In this document: positions 41,340 to 53,475 of the stretch, one piece after another
How the letters are laid out: every line of letters begins with the position of its first letter
How positions within the stretch are numbered: the stretch's first letter is position 1
Assembly (NCBI GenBank): GCA_003550325.1
Contig: QKWP01000257.1
Location: 169,802 to 233,801, forward strand
Origin: Gigaspora rosea
Taxonomy: Eukaryota; Glomeromycota; Glomeromycetes; Diversisporales; Gigasporaceae
Direction: 5' to 3'
Length of the DNA: 64,000 nt
Made by a program: the position numbers and the translations under genes
Notes under the pieces: generated by a model
Databases searched by the model: none
What the model was told of the DNA's origin: nothing
What the model saw: only the letters and a program-made list of their open reading frames with translations

Positions 41340-43240
41340 TCGAGTTGGAGGCTCTGTTATAGGTGCGTAGGACTAGGCGAAGATTTTTTTAGATTAGAAT
41401 TTTTTTTTGTATCGTTGATTTTTTTTAAAAAAAATAAAAAAAGTTCAGATTGTATCTGGTAGTGATAGATAGATTCGCTCTTTTTTTTTTTATATAAATA
41501 TAGTTGTGTATCATTAATTTTTTTATTAAAAAAATAAAAAAAGTTCGGGTTGTACCAGTAGTGATAGATAGATTCATTTTTTTTTAACTTGTAGTTTCGT
41601 TACGTGATATTTTTAAATGATTGATCGATCAAAATTAGTCCTGTGTATCACATATACACGGATTTGCTCTTCACAAATCAGTCATCACATGACTTATGTG
41701 ATCGATTTTGATTGGTCGATCATGGGTCGCCATAAACTAACGGCCAAATAGTATTACTAAAATATAGTAATATATAAAATTAATTTTTTTTTATTAATAA
41801 ACTAGCAATTTTTATAAATAAAATTATTTGTTATAACAAATTACTATATTATAAATATTTTATAATTTTTAAAAAAATATTTGGTAATTACTATATGTAG
41901 TAATCAAAATTACTTTATTTTTATTTTATTTTAATAATTTAACTTCAAATATTATAAAGTACACCTATAGTGATCAACACCAATAGGGTTACACATACAA
42001 TTTTTTAAATAATTATATAATTATGTAATTATAATTATAATGTAATTACTGTTTGTTATACTAGTATGATCATGTTTCTTGTATAACATGAAATGTGTGA
42101 GGGATGGTTTCCGTTCAACTTTTTTGATGTTCGCTATGCTGATTTTTGAAGAATACTTTTTTAGTATGAGTAATGGTTTTCTTTTCTAATTCAGGCAAGT
42201 GTTATGGTGATCTGACGATACAGAATGATAACACGTACAATGTAAATAATAGTGTGGAAATATGCTCATGATTGTGTGTAAATATGTTGTAATCAGTGAA
42301 TACTTTCAAAAATGGTATTCATATGTTGTAACTTGACTATGACTAATAATATGAGATACTTTTTTTTGAAATTATGCCTGTTTAGTGTTGCTAATTAATG
42401 CATGCGTGATCTGATTTTGAAATGCAATCTTATAACAAGTAATAATAAAATATTACAATATATGAAACTATTTGAGTCCTTGTATTCCTAATAAGGGAGT
42501 TATGTGACCGATGTTTAATAGCTTTCGATTGTTATCAGTTATTTGATACCGATAAAATTTTTTTGAAAAAAAGAACAGTTGTATTATTTTGCGTACATAC
42601 TTTACTTTGTTTTTTCTAAACAGATTTCATCTTTCATTCACATAAAATAGTTTCGCTAACAAATAGTTTTTATCCATTTTCAATCAATAACCTACAGCTA
42701 ATTTAAAAACATACGTTTTGTTAATGCTCATTTGTTATGCTTATTATAAATATATAAATAAGTTCTTACTATATATGTAATATATTTACTAATGCAAATT
42801 GACGTCACTGATATTAATTTCGAAACTTATCATTATGATTTAACTGGCATTAACAATATTAATTAAAATTTTATGATATAAATCTATGCTGCTAATCGAA
42901 TATTTATATTTTAAAAAATTTGGGGTTTTGTTGTTTCATTTTCTCTATTGTTTTTTTCTGAATATAATTTTGTCTTTCATTCAAATAAAATGGTTTCGTT
43001 TAACAACTAGATTCATCCGGTTTTAATCAATATCCTATGAGTACTTCTAAGACATCATATTTTGCAAACACTCACTTCACTGACAAGCTTATTATACAGA
43101 AGATAAATTTATAGATAAGTTTGGTTCATGAACTATATATTTTGCTGACAGCTCTTTTAAAGTAATTCTAGTTGATATAGTTTGTAATTAATAAGGCCAA
43201 TTATATTTGGACTTATTTGTAAAAAATGTTAAAATTTATG
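41340..43240. other. AT-rich region with a few repeats
   Basis: No gene recognised. A short inverted repeat lies at about 41,618-41,726 (TGATTGATCGATCAAAAT against ATTTTGATTGGTCGATCA). The GAGGGATGGTTTCCGTTCAA motif at about 42,100 is the inverted copy of 25,255-25,280. Segments at about 42,605-42,690 and 42,950-43,040 (TTTCATTCA..ATAAAAT.GTTTCG) are direct repeats. Confidence 0.5.
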
Positions 43241-43254
43241 GGTTTTGTGTTGAA

Positions 43255-44190
43255 AGATTAGGCCACCAAAGTTGATTTTTCGTTTTGCATTACATAGAAT
43301 CTGAAAACATGAACCAGTTATTTTTTTTTAAAAAAAACAAGAGTAATAATTTTTCTTTTATTTATTGATTATTATAAATTAGTAGGCATTAAAATTTGAA
43401 CATTTCAGAACTGTTTATAGCAATGAATATGATTGAAAAGAGGAGTTTAGATTTGCGAGTTGGTGGTTAGAATCGTAGATATGTCTTAAAGTATTCTCTT
43501 GTTATGTATACAAACATACTAAAGCTTATATGTAAAACCTCAGCCAGGAATCCACCTCTTGTGACCAAACCAGACAAATAATCAACCACAACTATCCACA
43601 GTACATCGGGAGAGTCAGACAATACAGCCATCAGTACATTGAGAAACTACCAAACAGTGTAACAGTATAATCATATAATTAAGAATTACAATGAACAATT
43701 GTGTCACTTATTCCACTTAGGCCATGAGAAGTGATTTTTTTCATTTTGCATTACATGGAATCTGAAAACATGGTTTGGTCGGTTGGTCAGTTAGTTTTTT
43801 TTTAAAAAAAAATAAGCATAATAATGTTTATTTTATAATATAAATGAATATAGTTCAAAAAAATTGATATTAATTATTATAAATTAGTAGGCATTTAAAA
43901 TCAGAAAATGGATGGAGGAATATCAAAATATTTTGGAATTGTTTACATTGATACTGGATTATGACGAATTAGTAACCCCACAAGACAATACATTGTATAA
44001 CCTACAATGGCTTAGTTGAAAGAGGCATTTAGATTTAGCAAGTTGGTAATTGGGACATTAATATAACTTCTGCTACTTAAAAGTACGTCATGTATACAAA
44101 CATACTAATGCTTATATATAAAACTGCAGCCTGGAATCTGCTACTTTGGACCAAAACTGGACAATAATTTCTACCCAGGTCCAATCCCTA
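43255..44190 (+). repeat. Diverged direct segmental duplication, two copies
   Basis: The first copy (about 43,255-43,600) and second copy (about 43,720-44,190) share in order: GGCCA..., TTTTGCATTACAT.GAATCTGAAAACATG, ATTATAAATTAGTAGGCATT, TTTAGATTT, GTATACAAACATACTAA.GC and AGCC.GGAATC. The start of each resembles the AGGCCA MITE terminus (28,082 family). No coding sequence. Confidence 0.7.
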
Positions 44191-44339
44191 CCTAATTAAT
44201 TCAATCCAAAAAATTCTTCCTAATGCTAAAAGAACAAATACGCATGAAAAAAAACCCAAAAAATATACAAATACTGATCGTACTGTCCTGTGCGGTATTG
44301 CATGCTGCAAAGCTATCTTATACATTATGATCGATATTT

Positions 44340-44896
44340 AATTTAACTCACTTTTTTTTACTTGTATTGCTTTTTCTCTTTTATTGCATTTTTTCTTATA
44401 TCTTTTTTTTCTTGTATTGCATTTTTTTGTTAGTTTTCATTGTGTTGCTATTATAACCATGCATATATTACTCTATATTATTTTATTATAATCTGTTTAT
44501 TCACTTTGCTTCTTGCATGTGTTCTGGCTTTTCTATCTGTTTCACTTTGTTGGTTTGTGTGTTTTTCTATCTATAGCACTTTTGTTCATTTGTTTTTTCT
44601 ATCTGAGTCACTTTTCTAACCATTTTTTCTTTTATAACTATGTAATTTTCTAATCGCACTGACTTTTTATTCAGGCTACCTTTTAAACTTAGCTGCTTTT
44701 CTATTTGCGTCACTTTCTTTCAGCTGGGCAACTTTTTCTGTATGCTTTTCCTACCAGAATCATTTTCTTACTATTTTGCTTTTCTAGTTGCGTTGCTCTT
44801 TTGACTGTACAGACTTTCTATCTATGCCACTTTTTTTAAATATGCAGCCTTTACTCTTCACTGTATCATTTTTTCATAGTATATTGCCTTTCTATC
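44340..44896. repeat. Pyrimidine-rich degenerate satellite, left part
   Basis: Irregular repetition of TTTTCTATCTGNNTCACTTT-type words with spacing of roughly 50 bp. The same kind of sequence resumes at 48,406-48,560, on the other side of the pogo-type transposon, so the transposon inserted into this tract. Confidence 0.65.
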
Positions 44897-45239
44897 TAAG
44901 GTAAAGTGGGGTATTGTGGCGAAATTAAAGTCGCTACTAGCAAAACTTTGTATTTACTATATAAACAAACCTTTTTTCTTTTTTAGAATTCGATGCTAAG
45001 CTTATTTTGAAGCAGATTTTCCAAAATTACCATGGTACGATGATCAAATTTAGAATATGATAATCAATTTGTACAAGAGTACACAAAATCAAATTTTGAA
45101 GGGGTGGAGGGTATTGTGACGAAATTAGAAAATCAGTAAAATTGGTATGAAAATTTTTTTTTACTTGTAAAAATTTATTTGAAAATTTTTTATTTATTTT
45201 TTTTTAGATCTAATACTTCGAGCAGCACGAGGTCACTTT

Positions 45240-47150
45240 TCGAGGTCACTTTTGCTGCATTTTAGCTTTGCGCTCCTCTTTTTCCTGTTTTTTCGTTCAC
45301 GTTCTTCTTTTTTTTGCTCTAAATCTCATTGCCTTTCGATCTTCTTCTGAGCTGCGATCTCCTTTTTCCGTTTTGTTTCTTCAGCCTTTCACTCTGCTTC
45401 TTCCTTTGACTCCTTCAATTTCTGCCAACTTTCGTTATTGGTATGAAGCTGTGCAAATAGAAGCATCTTTTTTCCTTAGGTGCAGTTGAAGTTCCGGATT
45501 CAGATCTATTCTCCGAAGAAGCCTTTGAATTCACAGTTTGCGGGGCGTGAGGGAGGTTATATTTCAAAATCGAACGCAGAGAACTTGTTCCGGGACTTTT
45601 AAAGATTCCTAATTCTTCTTGGGTCGATGTAAGTTCAACTTTTAATAATTTGACTTCTTTTTTAAGCATCTCATGTTCTGTCACTAACTGTGTAAAATTT
45701 GTATGGGTGTAATGAAAATGAACAGTTGGTTTAGTAGTTGGTTGTGGGGATGCCATGACCGGTTGCGAAGGTTGAACAGATGGAGATTGATCAGGTGAAG
45801 GTATAAAATCGAATCTTTCTGTCGCTAATGAGGGTCTAAACGGTCTGAACTTATGGCCTTGGGGTTGAACAGCCATATCCCTGTGGCTTTAAACACGTTG
45901 CAAATAGCTGACGGGGTATAAATATTGATAAAAGCTGGTCCAAGGAGTTTCGCAAAGGTATGTTTTATTACTACTTTGTTAGTAGTATTGTGATATTTAT
46001 CACATTGTTTTCCAAATTCCTTTTTTAATTTTGCGAAAGGAATTTCAGACGGTTGCAACACATGGGTCGTGTGAGGTGGAAGCGCATAAAGAAGGATTCC
46101 ATTTTGGCGACAAAAATCGACGCACGTGTAGCTGATATGACTCTTATGGCCATCAAGCATTAGCAAGACCGAGCAAATTGGTGGGATTGAGTTAACGAAG
46201 TGGGTAAGATACATTTGGAAAAGTTCTTCGTGCATATATCTGGTGTCTGTAAAACCCATTACTGTTCCAGGGGGTGCACCTTCTAACAAACCCAGAATTG
46301 CGCGAACACCCTTGTAGATAATCAAAGGTGGAATGTACGACCCGGCGGCTGAGATTGTGGCAGCAACAGATATATGCTCATGAGAATTTCCATGCGCAAC
46401 TTGAAAAATCGACTAGTTGGTTATTGACAACTAATCAATTAATCAATGAGTTGCAATTAATTGATTAATTGATTAAATGCAACTCATCGATTAATTAATT
46501 AGTTGCAACTAGTTGTCAACTAAAAAAATAATTAACCAACAAATCGGTTAAAAATTTTAGCCGATTTGTAACACTACCTAACACGAGCCTTTTTTTGCAA
46601 CAACTTTTTCTAATTTAGGTACAAGAACAAACCCGGTTTCATCCATATTCCAAATTTGCATTGCTGTAAATGAATTTTGGTTAATAACTTGTTTAGGCTT
46701 ATTGAAATGATCATTAACAATTGTTGCATTTGCTCTTTGTGCGCGAGCTTCGGATAATTCTTGAGGGGCTTGAAAGGATAGTTCGGAATGGTCTCTCATG
46801 AATCGAGCCCACCAGGACCTTTATCCCCAAATGGGTGTGATCGATTATTTTGGCGCATTATTTCCATTACACAGTGATTAACTCCGGACTTAGTTAAACC
46901 AAATCCAAGCTATTGCATATTTATGCAATAGCCAACGAGTTGGTTTTCTTCATGTTCGGTAAGAATAGTGGACGGGCCCCAACGCTTAGGAGGACTACCA
47001 TGAGTAGTTTCAGGAATCCCAAAATTTTTTGCTACACTATTTACACTTGAGCGTTTATGGCTGGCAGGGTGATTATTTAATTTGTTAATTGCAGTTGAAA
47101 TTTTGGTTTGTTTATTAAGGTAAGAAACTTCTGGTATTTTAGTTTATGTC
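45240..47150 (-). pseudogene. pogo-type transposase, broken
   Basis: Read from 47,150: a Psq-type helix-turn-helix (STAINKLNNHPASHKRSSVN, then VAKNFGIPETT, GSPPKRWGPSTIL), a CENP-B/Tc5-type helix region (TKSGVNHCVMEIMRQNNRSH, FMRDHSELSFQAPQELSEAR), then the DDE nuclease: WNMDETGFVLVPKLEKVV (first Asp, about 46,625), LLMLDGHKSH (second Asp, about 46,152) and PPHTTHVLQPSEIPF with Glu 36 residues later (DD35E spacing). The C-terminus is a charged coiled-coil-like tail (EHEMLKKEVKLLKVEL; KEEAE, KKEIAAQKK). Breaks: about one base lost near 46,812, the MITE at 46,405-46,568, one base lost near 45,828 (DRLDP to SLATERF), and stops in the tail. Non-functional, but few lesions, so fairly young. Confidence 0.9.
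46405..46568. mobile_element. Palindromic MITE inside the pogo transposase
   Basis: About 165 bp, composed of inverted arms containing GACAACTA.TTGCAACTAATTAATTAAT and TGAGTTGCA on one side and their complements on the other. It separates the codons for KKGS from QVAHGNS, which are adjacent in this transposase family. Target duplication not clear. Confidence 0.75.
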
Positions 47151-47179
47151 TAATAAAAAAAAAGGAGAATGCGATTAAT

Positions 47180-47345
47180 TTATAATGATTGGTTTAAGAT
47201 GAATTCTTTTAATTTTTTTTAAATGATTGTGACAATTGCTAAAGTCAGCTAATTTTCATTAATTGGCCGGCTTTAGAATCGTGATCATAATTACAATCAT
47301 TTAAACATAAAAAAATTGTCATGAGATTATGCAAACCACAATAAT
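47180..47345. mobile_element. Diverged copy of the MITE at 416-617
   Basis: Shares TTTAAATGATTG, TTGCTAAAG, GGCCGGCTTTAGAATCGTGA, CAATCATTTAAAC and the right end ATTATGCAAACCACAATAA with the element at 416-617. The left end is eroded. Confidence 0.65.
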
Positions 47346-47780
47346 TTATAATATTTAATTTAATTAAAAAAATCATAATTAATTTAATTAATAAATAAAT
47401 AATCTAATTTAATTAAAAAAAATTCATAACTAATCTAATTTAATTAAAAAAATTTCGTAACTAATCTAATTTAATTAAAAAAAAAATTCATAACTAATTT
47501 AATAAATAAATAAATATTCTTATTTAAGTTATGTAATAAAAAATAAAGAATTTAATTTAATCAAAAAAAATTTTTTGTAATAAAATAGAGTGTGAAAATT
47601 TATTTAATAAAAAAATTTAATTTTAATTAAAAAAAAATTTAATTTACTGATTACAAATAAAAAAAAATGCGTGGGCAAAAGAAGAACGCGAAAATCAGAC
47701 ATTATTATTTGAGTAACTTAAATATAGCGCTAATAAAGTAACTCAAATAAGCGCTAATAAAGTAACTCAAATATAGTACT
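47346..47780. repeat. AT-rich tandem repeats near the right end of the pogo element
   Basis: About four copies of CATAACTAATCTAATTTAAT(TAAAAAAA) at 47,350-47,520, then three copies of GCGCTAATAAAGTAACTCAA at about 47,725-47,775. They could belong to the upstream region of the transposase gene. Confidence 0.6.
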
Positions 47781-48405
47781 AGTGAAGCTACAGTATTGGG
47801 CTTATGCTTGAATCACGATCAAAAAACTTGAACATAAACTTAATACTGTACGGTGATGAACTTGAATAAGTCTTTGGTTTAAAACTGTAACGTGACGAGT
47901 TCTAACTGTAATATGATGAGTTCTAATGGAATATAACATTTCCTTTTTATACGTAGTCATTTTACTTTCATGTTCAAGTAATACAAATTCTAAAAAAGCA
48001 AGATAATGTGCAATAATTGGATGCGTAAGATTAGCAGGTTTGTAGAGTTGAACGCGAGGATATATTTTTCAGATTAATTTTTGAGTTTAATTTATTTTAT
48101 TTAGTTAAGTAATAAATTATATTTCCAAAAGTTTAATTAGTTCCTTGGGCCTGGTTTTTGATACCTGTATTAGTCAGGTTTTTTTTTATATAAGTTCGTA
48201 CGTATGTTAAATTTAAATGCAAGTGATCAAAATTTTTTTGTTTGTATTACTTGACAATATATTAATTCGTATTTGGTAGTTTTTTCCTTTTGGAGACTCA
48301 TAGTTGTGCAAATATTATTAAAAAAGTTGGCTATGTTATACGGAAGTTGGTGGTTTGAATAGTTCGCCACAATACCCCATTCGCCACAATACCCCATTTA
48401 CCTTA

Positions 48406-48650
48406 TATTGCTTTTTTTCGTGTGCCATTTTTATCTACATCACATTTTAATTGTTTTTCTTTTTTTTAGTCACGTGCTTTTGCTTTTATCATCCTCATTT
48501 CAAGCTACTTTTCTTCTCAAGGGTCATTTTGTTTTCTGCTACTTTCCTGTGTTTTTATTCTTTGTATCACATTTTTTCTGAGTAAACTATCCTCTGGTAG
48601 TTTTCTCTTAGTATTATCCTTTTTTATGCATTACTTTTGATTTATTTTTG
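48406..48650. repeat. Pyrimidine-rich degenerate satellite, right part
   Basis: Continuation of the 44,340-44,896 tract beyond the pogo element; T/C-rich on the plus strand and directly upstream of the MULE frame. Confidence 0.55.
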
Positions 48651-48701
48651 AATTATTTTTTTTTCGATCGATTTTCTTTCCAGATCACATTACTGTCAAA
48701 T

Positions 48702-51700
48702 ATGAATAACTTCCCTGTTAATGACGATTATGATAGCTCTAGGAGCAATGACGAGCATGACAATGAAACTTTTATTAATACTTCTAACGATTTCAACACT
48801 CAATACAATAATAGAGTGTATGTAATAGAAGAAACTGAATTGGAATTGGATAGCGAATATAATAAAGATACAAGATTTACAAGACTTACGTTAGCGAAAA
48901 ATTAGGTTTTCAATGCTTGGCAAGAAGTTGTTGAGTAAGCAAGCATAAAAAAATTCCAATGCATTAAGAATCAAGTTTGAATATCTAATTAATATCTGCT
49001 TTTAGGTACTTTGAATGTTATAGCTAGGCGAATAGTTTTGTATTTTGTATAATTCATAGCGAAAACGACAAAGTCGATAAGAAACTTCAGCATCAAGCAT
49101 ATTCATGCATGAAAGGACAAAAATGTGTAGCATAAAGAAGTGCATTGCTTGAAGAAAGAAATAAAAGTCACAAAGCAGAAGTTTGCCCATTTCATGTCAA
49201 TGAATATCGATAGAGAAGTGATAATATAATTTGTATCTCAAGCATTATCGATACACATAACCATGAGATGGTTGAAAACATTACTATGGTTGAACCAAGA
49301 TATTAGCAGTTGACAGAAGAAATGAAAGAGGATATTCAATTACTTGCAGCCTGTGGTGTAAGAGCTGGTACAATCATTGAAGTTTTACTGAAAAAAATCC
49401 TAAAATATATATACATTCACGTAATGTATACAATATGATTCAATTGATTCGTTGTGAGAATCATGAAATAGGCGATGTAGCTAGTACATATCTGGAGCTT
49501 ATTAAAAAACAATGCAAAGAACTAGGTTATTATGTTAATGCAAGGTTCAAGGGGATAGATAATCACCTGGTTGGCCTCTTTTGGATGCGACCTAGTTAGT
49601 TACAGCTTTGGAGCAGATTTCATGATATTGTTCTTATGGACACAACATTCAAAACAAATCATTATATGATAAAACTCTGTGTTATAGTTGTTGTTGTACT
49701 GCTTACGCTTAGTAGCTGCTACAGTCATATCAGATGAGACCAAGGAAACCTTTTTATGGATTTTAGAAAGTTTGCTTAAAGCATCAAATGGTTTAGCACC
49801 AAAACTTTTATTCACAAATGCAGACTGTAAAATAGTGGCTACTATAAATGTAGTTTTACAAATATGAAACATCACTTTAGTCTTTATCATATTAGAAAAA
49901 ATCTAGAAAAACGCTTCCTGGGTAAATATAAAAATGAAAAATGGAAAGATTTTTTTAATACATTTTGTCATACTAGAAATAGTCATGTGGAAGCTGTATT
50001 TTGGAGACGTTGGGCTAATATGATACAAAAGTATCCCGATTCTGCACAGTATTTGAAAAAACAGCTCTATTCTTGTTGAGAGGCTTGGGCTCTTTGTTTT
50101 ACTCATAGATCATTCAATGCGGGCATACAATCAACACAACGAGTAGAATCGTACAATAGTCTTATCAAAAAACATGTAAATGGTGCTTCATCCTTGCTTG
50201 AACTAAGTAATACTATAGAAAAATTGCTTGTAAAGGAAGCTCAGTTTCAATGTTTCAATGAGGTAGTAGGAGTTTTGCCTAATATCCATAATGAAAATTA
50301 TCATAACAGATATTTTAAAGCAGTTGATGAATTATGTTAGAAATTTTAACTACTGCAATTCTCAAAATTCAATACTGTGAAATCAATTGCAGCATTCACT
50401 ATAAAGCATGATTAGCTAATTTAAATGATGAACTCGAAAGTTAGACAAACTTGTTTACACTAATATTTCTTTCTATAGCTAACCAATGATATATCAATTG
50501 GAATGTTCACTGATGATATGTTCGATGCGTATGTGATTGAACTCGAACAATTAATTAATAATTTAGATCATGCACACATTCATTAAATTTGGAAGGTCTC
50601 ATCAATTGATGCGAAAAGCTGATATTTTGTAGTATTATTTGACGAGGCGATGCATCTTTGTAACTGCTTAATATTGATTAATTGTGGTATTCCTTGTCAA
50701 CATTTTTTTACTGTAATACTGTGCTTGAAAATTGCCAGGTTTCATATTGGACTTATTTCACTCAGATAGTATTTAGATAAGGCAGCTTATGAAGGGGATA
50801 CAAATATTACAATTTAGCCTGTAATTGCTACAACAATTAATGAACAGTATGAATTATTAGAGTACGATTTCCAAATTAACTTCGAGCATCTTGATAATAT
50901 TCATAGTAATTATATTTTTACAAGTAAAGTTCATAAAGAAATGTCACTTAAGAACTATAGAGAAAAGGATTTGGTATTACGAAAAAAACACTTAACTTAG
51001 CAATTGCAACTAGAAGATACAATGAATTGTATGACATGCATCTTAAACTTGCAAATGAGATGGAGATGGAGCTCATTAGAAATAATGGACGCAGCATTCC
51101 AGATGATAATGATTCTGCCCAATTTGCAATAGCAATTAGTAATCCAATTGGTATTTATTTGAAGGGCTGAAAACAAAAAAATGAAAGAATGAAATCCTTT
51201 AATGATAATAAATATATAATAAATATAGGAAACATACAACTGAAGTTGATCATAATGAGGTATCGAGCATTCATGTGAATAAATTATCAGATATTACAAA
51301 CTTGAATATATCCTGTTATTGTGGTATTTGTAGTAAAACAGGCTATAATTCTCGTACATATGATATGAATAATTGTGAGGATGATTATAGTGAACATGAG
51401 AATGAGGTTTGTCCTTATTAGTAGAAAGAAATAATGCGAAGAATTCAAATTTTACAAACTGAGGTAAAAATCAGAGTTTTATATATTTATATCATTTAAT
51501 AAATTAATAATACTTATTGTTAAATTTATAACAGTTATCAATTATGAGAATACCTCTCAATGTTGTGGCATTTGTGGTTATACTGGCTATAATTCTTGCA
51601 CATGTACAAGTCAGGATGGTTATGATATGCCACTACTGGTTGTAGGACACAATAATGAAGGTCTAAAAAGAACTAGTATATCAAAGTTTATATAATTGCA

Positions 51701-51830
51701 ATAGTTTTATGATTATTATCATTAAATTTGTATATTATAGTTGATATTAACAATGACAATAAGTCTCGTCATTGTGGCACTTGTAGTAAAGCTAGTCATA
51801 ATGCTAGTACATGTAATACTATGAAATAAT
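48702..51830 (+). pseudogene. MULE transposase (FAR1-like DNA-binding, SWIM and zinc-knuckle type), decayed
   Basis: From ATG 48,702 (MNNFPVNDDYDSSRSNDEHD, acidic start; TAG after LTLAKN at 48,903). Then FAR1-like DNA-binding pieces (EVCPFHVNEYR, IIDTHNHEMVE, QLTEEMKEDIQLLAACGVRA). MULE nuclease: FHDIVLMDTTFKTNHYMIK (first Asp, about 49,638), FLWILESLLKASNGLAPKLL, FTNADCKIVATINVVLQ (second Asp), HFSLYHIRKNLEKRFLGKYK, HTRNSHVEAVFWRRWANMIQ (49,864-50,079 open), FTHRSFNAGIQSTQRVESYN. A SWIM zinc motif follows (LCNCL...CGIPCQHFF, about 50,660-50,710). At the end three zinc knuckles in separate exon-like blocks: CGICSKTGYN (51,320), CGICGYTGYN (51,565), CGTCSKASHN (51,775), with intron-like GT...AG sequence between them (for example 51,462-51,533). 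Stops and frameshifts throughout. TIRs were not identified. Confidence 0.85.
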
Positions 51831-51834
51831 TGCT

Positions 51835-52720
51835 CTATGTGAGTCAAATGCTACATGTACTGCATCTACTTTTAACTGGTAACGCGCTTGTAAAAATTAC
51901 TGTTAGATCAGTATTGAATAGTAGTTAGGATTTCTTAAGCTTTTATTGTAGTTGTTAATTAATTCAAATTTCAAGTTGGTGGTATATTTGGTTTGAAATA
52001 TTATAGTTTTATAGCCAGATAAGAATTAGATTACAACGATTTACTTTTGCTGTAGTATAAGTAAAAAATATATTTTGACAATATTGACTAGTAATATATC
52101 GTATGATTTTCATTATATTTGTTAGCATTAACTTTGATATAGGCAGAAATTTATTTAATTGGTTCAACTATTTATTTATGTACTTCAAAGTATTGATTGT
52201 AACGTAAAATTGCATACATAGTATTATAAAATAATTAAGAACTGGTTTTATTTGTTTACGATAAAACTAGTTTTAAGGAACACTTAAAGCTGGGTCATGG
52301 TCTTTTATGAATTTAAATCGAAAAGCCATTTTTTAAAACCTTAGGGTTAGAGTAAAGTAACCAAAGAGTCCTTTTTTTTATGAGCATTTGTAATAAAAAT
52401 GCTAGAACAGAGACGACAGTCGTAGTGGAAGTATAAACTATCCTTTGTGAAGCAAAGAATAACATAGTACATTTTTTTAGACATTAATTGCAATATTACT
52501 GCTAATATTTGTTGCTCTGAAATCATACAAATAATTTGTAATATTACAGTGAAATTTTTTTTGGTGATTCTGGGGGTTGTCATCTATAAATCACGATCAT
52601 TCGAAGTTTTACTGTGGAAATTAGGATTCAGATTATTGTGAGTCAACTAGTATCTCTAGAGGTTTAATTTTAAATAATGCACAAAAAAATGACTACGATA
52701 ATGGCTTAAGGTTTAGACAC
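51835..52720. other. AT-rich spacer
   Basis: A minus-strand stretch open at 52,347-52,583 has no recognised family. No RNA gene seen. Confidence 0.35.
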
Positions 52721-52759
52721 TCGTTTTTTGTATTGGTTCCAAACTTTATAATAAGTAGA

Positions 52760-53085
52760 TTTAGAACTGTAATACCTATGGTATGTAATACCTATGGCAT
52801 TGTAACACCTATGTGCTGTGTACAGTATTATACGTACTGTACATACTATATGCTAAAATTGTTGCTAATCATTTTTGCCAGCCAATCAGAAGCCAGAAAA
52901 GAACTATACGTACTATACGTCTGTATGCTAAAATTTTTCAAGTATTATATAAATGGCACATCAATAGTAACACCTATAGTGTATAACACTATAGATATGT
53001 AACACTATAGGTGTGTAACACTATAGGTGTGTAACATCATAGGTGTGTAACACTATAGGTGTGTAATACAATAGGTGCACTTTAG
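52760..53085. repeat. Minisatellite and inverted copies of GTAACACTATAGGTGT
   Basis: An 18-bp unit GTAACACTATAGGTGTGT is repeated about six times at 52,975-53,070. At the left (52,770-52,815) the complementary type GTAATACCTATGG.ATT and GTAACACCTATG occurs, so the whole segment has inverted-repeat character and may be a MITE with an expanded end. A related sequence (CACCTATAGTG) lies at about 41,960. Confidence 0.75.
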
Positions 53086-53289
53086 TTAACCCAATTTAAC
53101 TTTAACATTTAATAATAATATTTTATTCAAAATTTATTAAAAAATTCTAAAAATTTAGTATTATTAATTTTGTTATACTAAACAAATTTTACTTAATAAT
53201 TATATTTAATTTGCTTAATAAAAAATTATCTTTTAATATATAGCAATTTTAGTAATTAATTTTTAAAAATTACTATTTTCAGTTTGTTA

Positions 53290-53475
53290 TAACATTGCAC
53301 AATATTATATAATCTTAATTATTTTAAAAAATACTGTATAGAATTTATATTTTTTTATATACGTATAAAAAATATAGATTTATTAATTTATAGTTTTATT
53401 TTTAGCCCAATATCTTATTTATTTAATTTTATATTTATTTTTAAAAACTGTTCACAATAATATGCCGCATATACC
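53290..53475 (-). repeat. Interspersed repeat, inverted partner of 39.4 kb
   Basis: Reverse complement matches 39,405-39,600 through GTGAACAGTTTTTAAAAATA, AAATAAATAAGATATTGGGC and downstream sequence. Confidence 0.75.

Larger units (their letters stand above)
44899..48403 (-). mobile_element. pogo/Tigger-like DNA transposon with both ends and TA duplication
   Basis: Left end AGGTAAAGTGGGGTATTGTG, right end (inverted) AGGTAAATGGGGTATTGTGG, flanked by TA (44,897-44,898 and 48,404-48,405). The GGGGTATTGTGGCGAA word is repeated in tandem at the right end (48,363-48,402) and, slightly changed, 200 bp inside the left end (about 45,105-45,126), as subterminal binding sites would be. A transposase of the HTH plus DDE type lies on the minus strand. 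Internal insertions: a palindromic MITE at about 46,405-46,568 and a MITE at about 47,180-47,345. Confidence 0.93.

Noticed and set aside
45268..45489. Plus-strand frame with Phe/Leu/Ser
   Set aside because: Antisense of the charged C-terminal tail of the pogo transposase.
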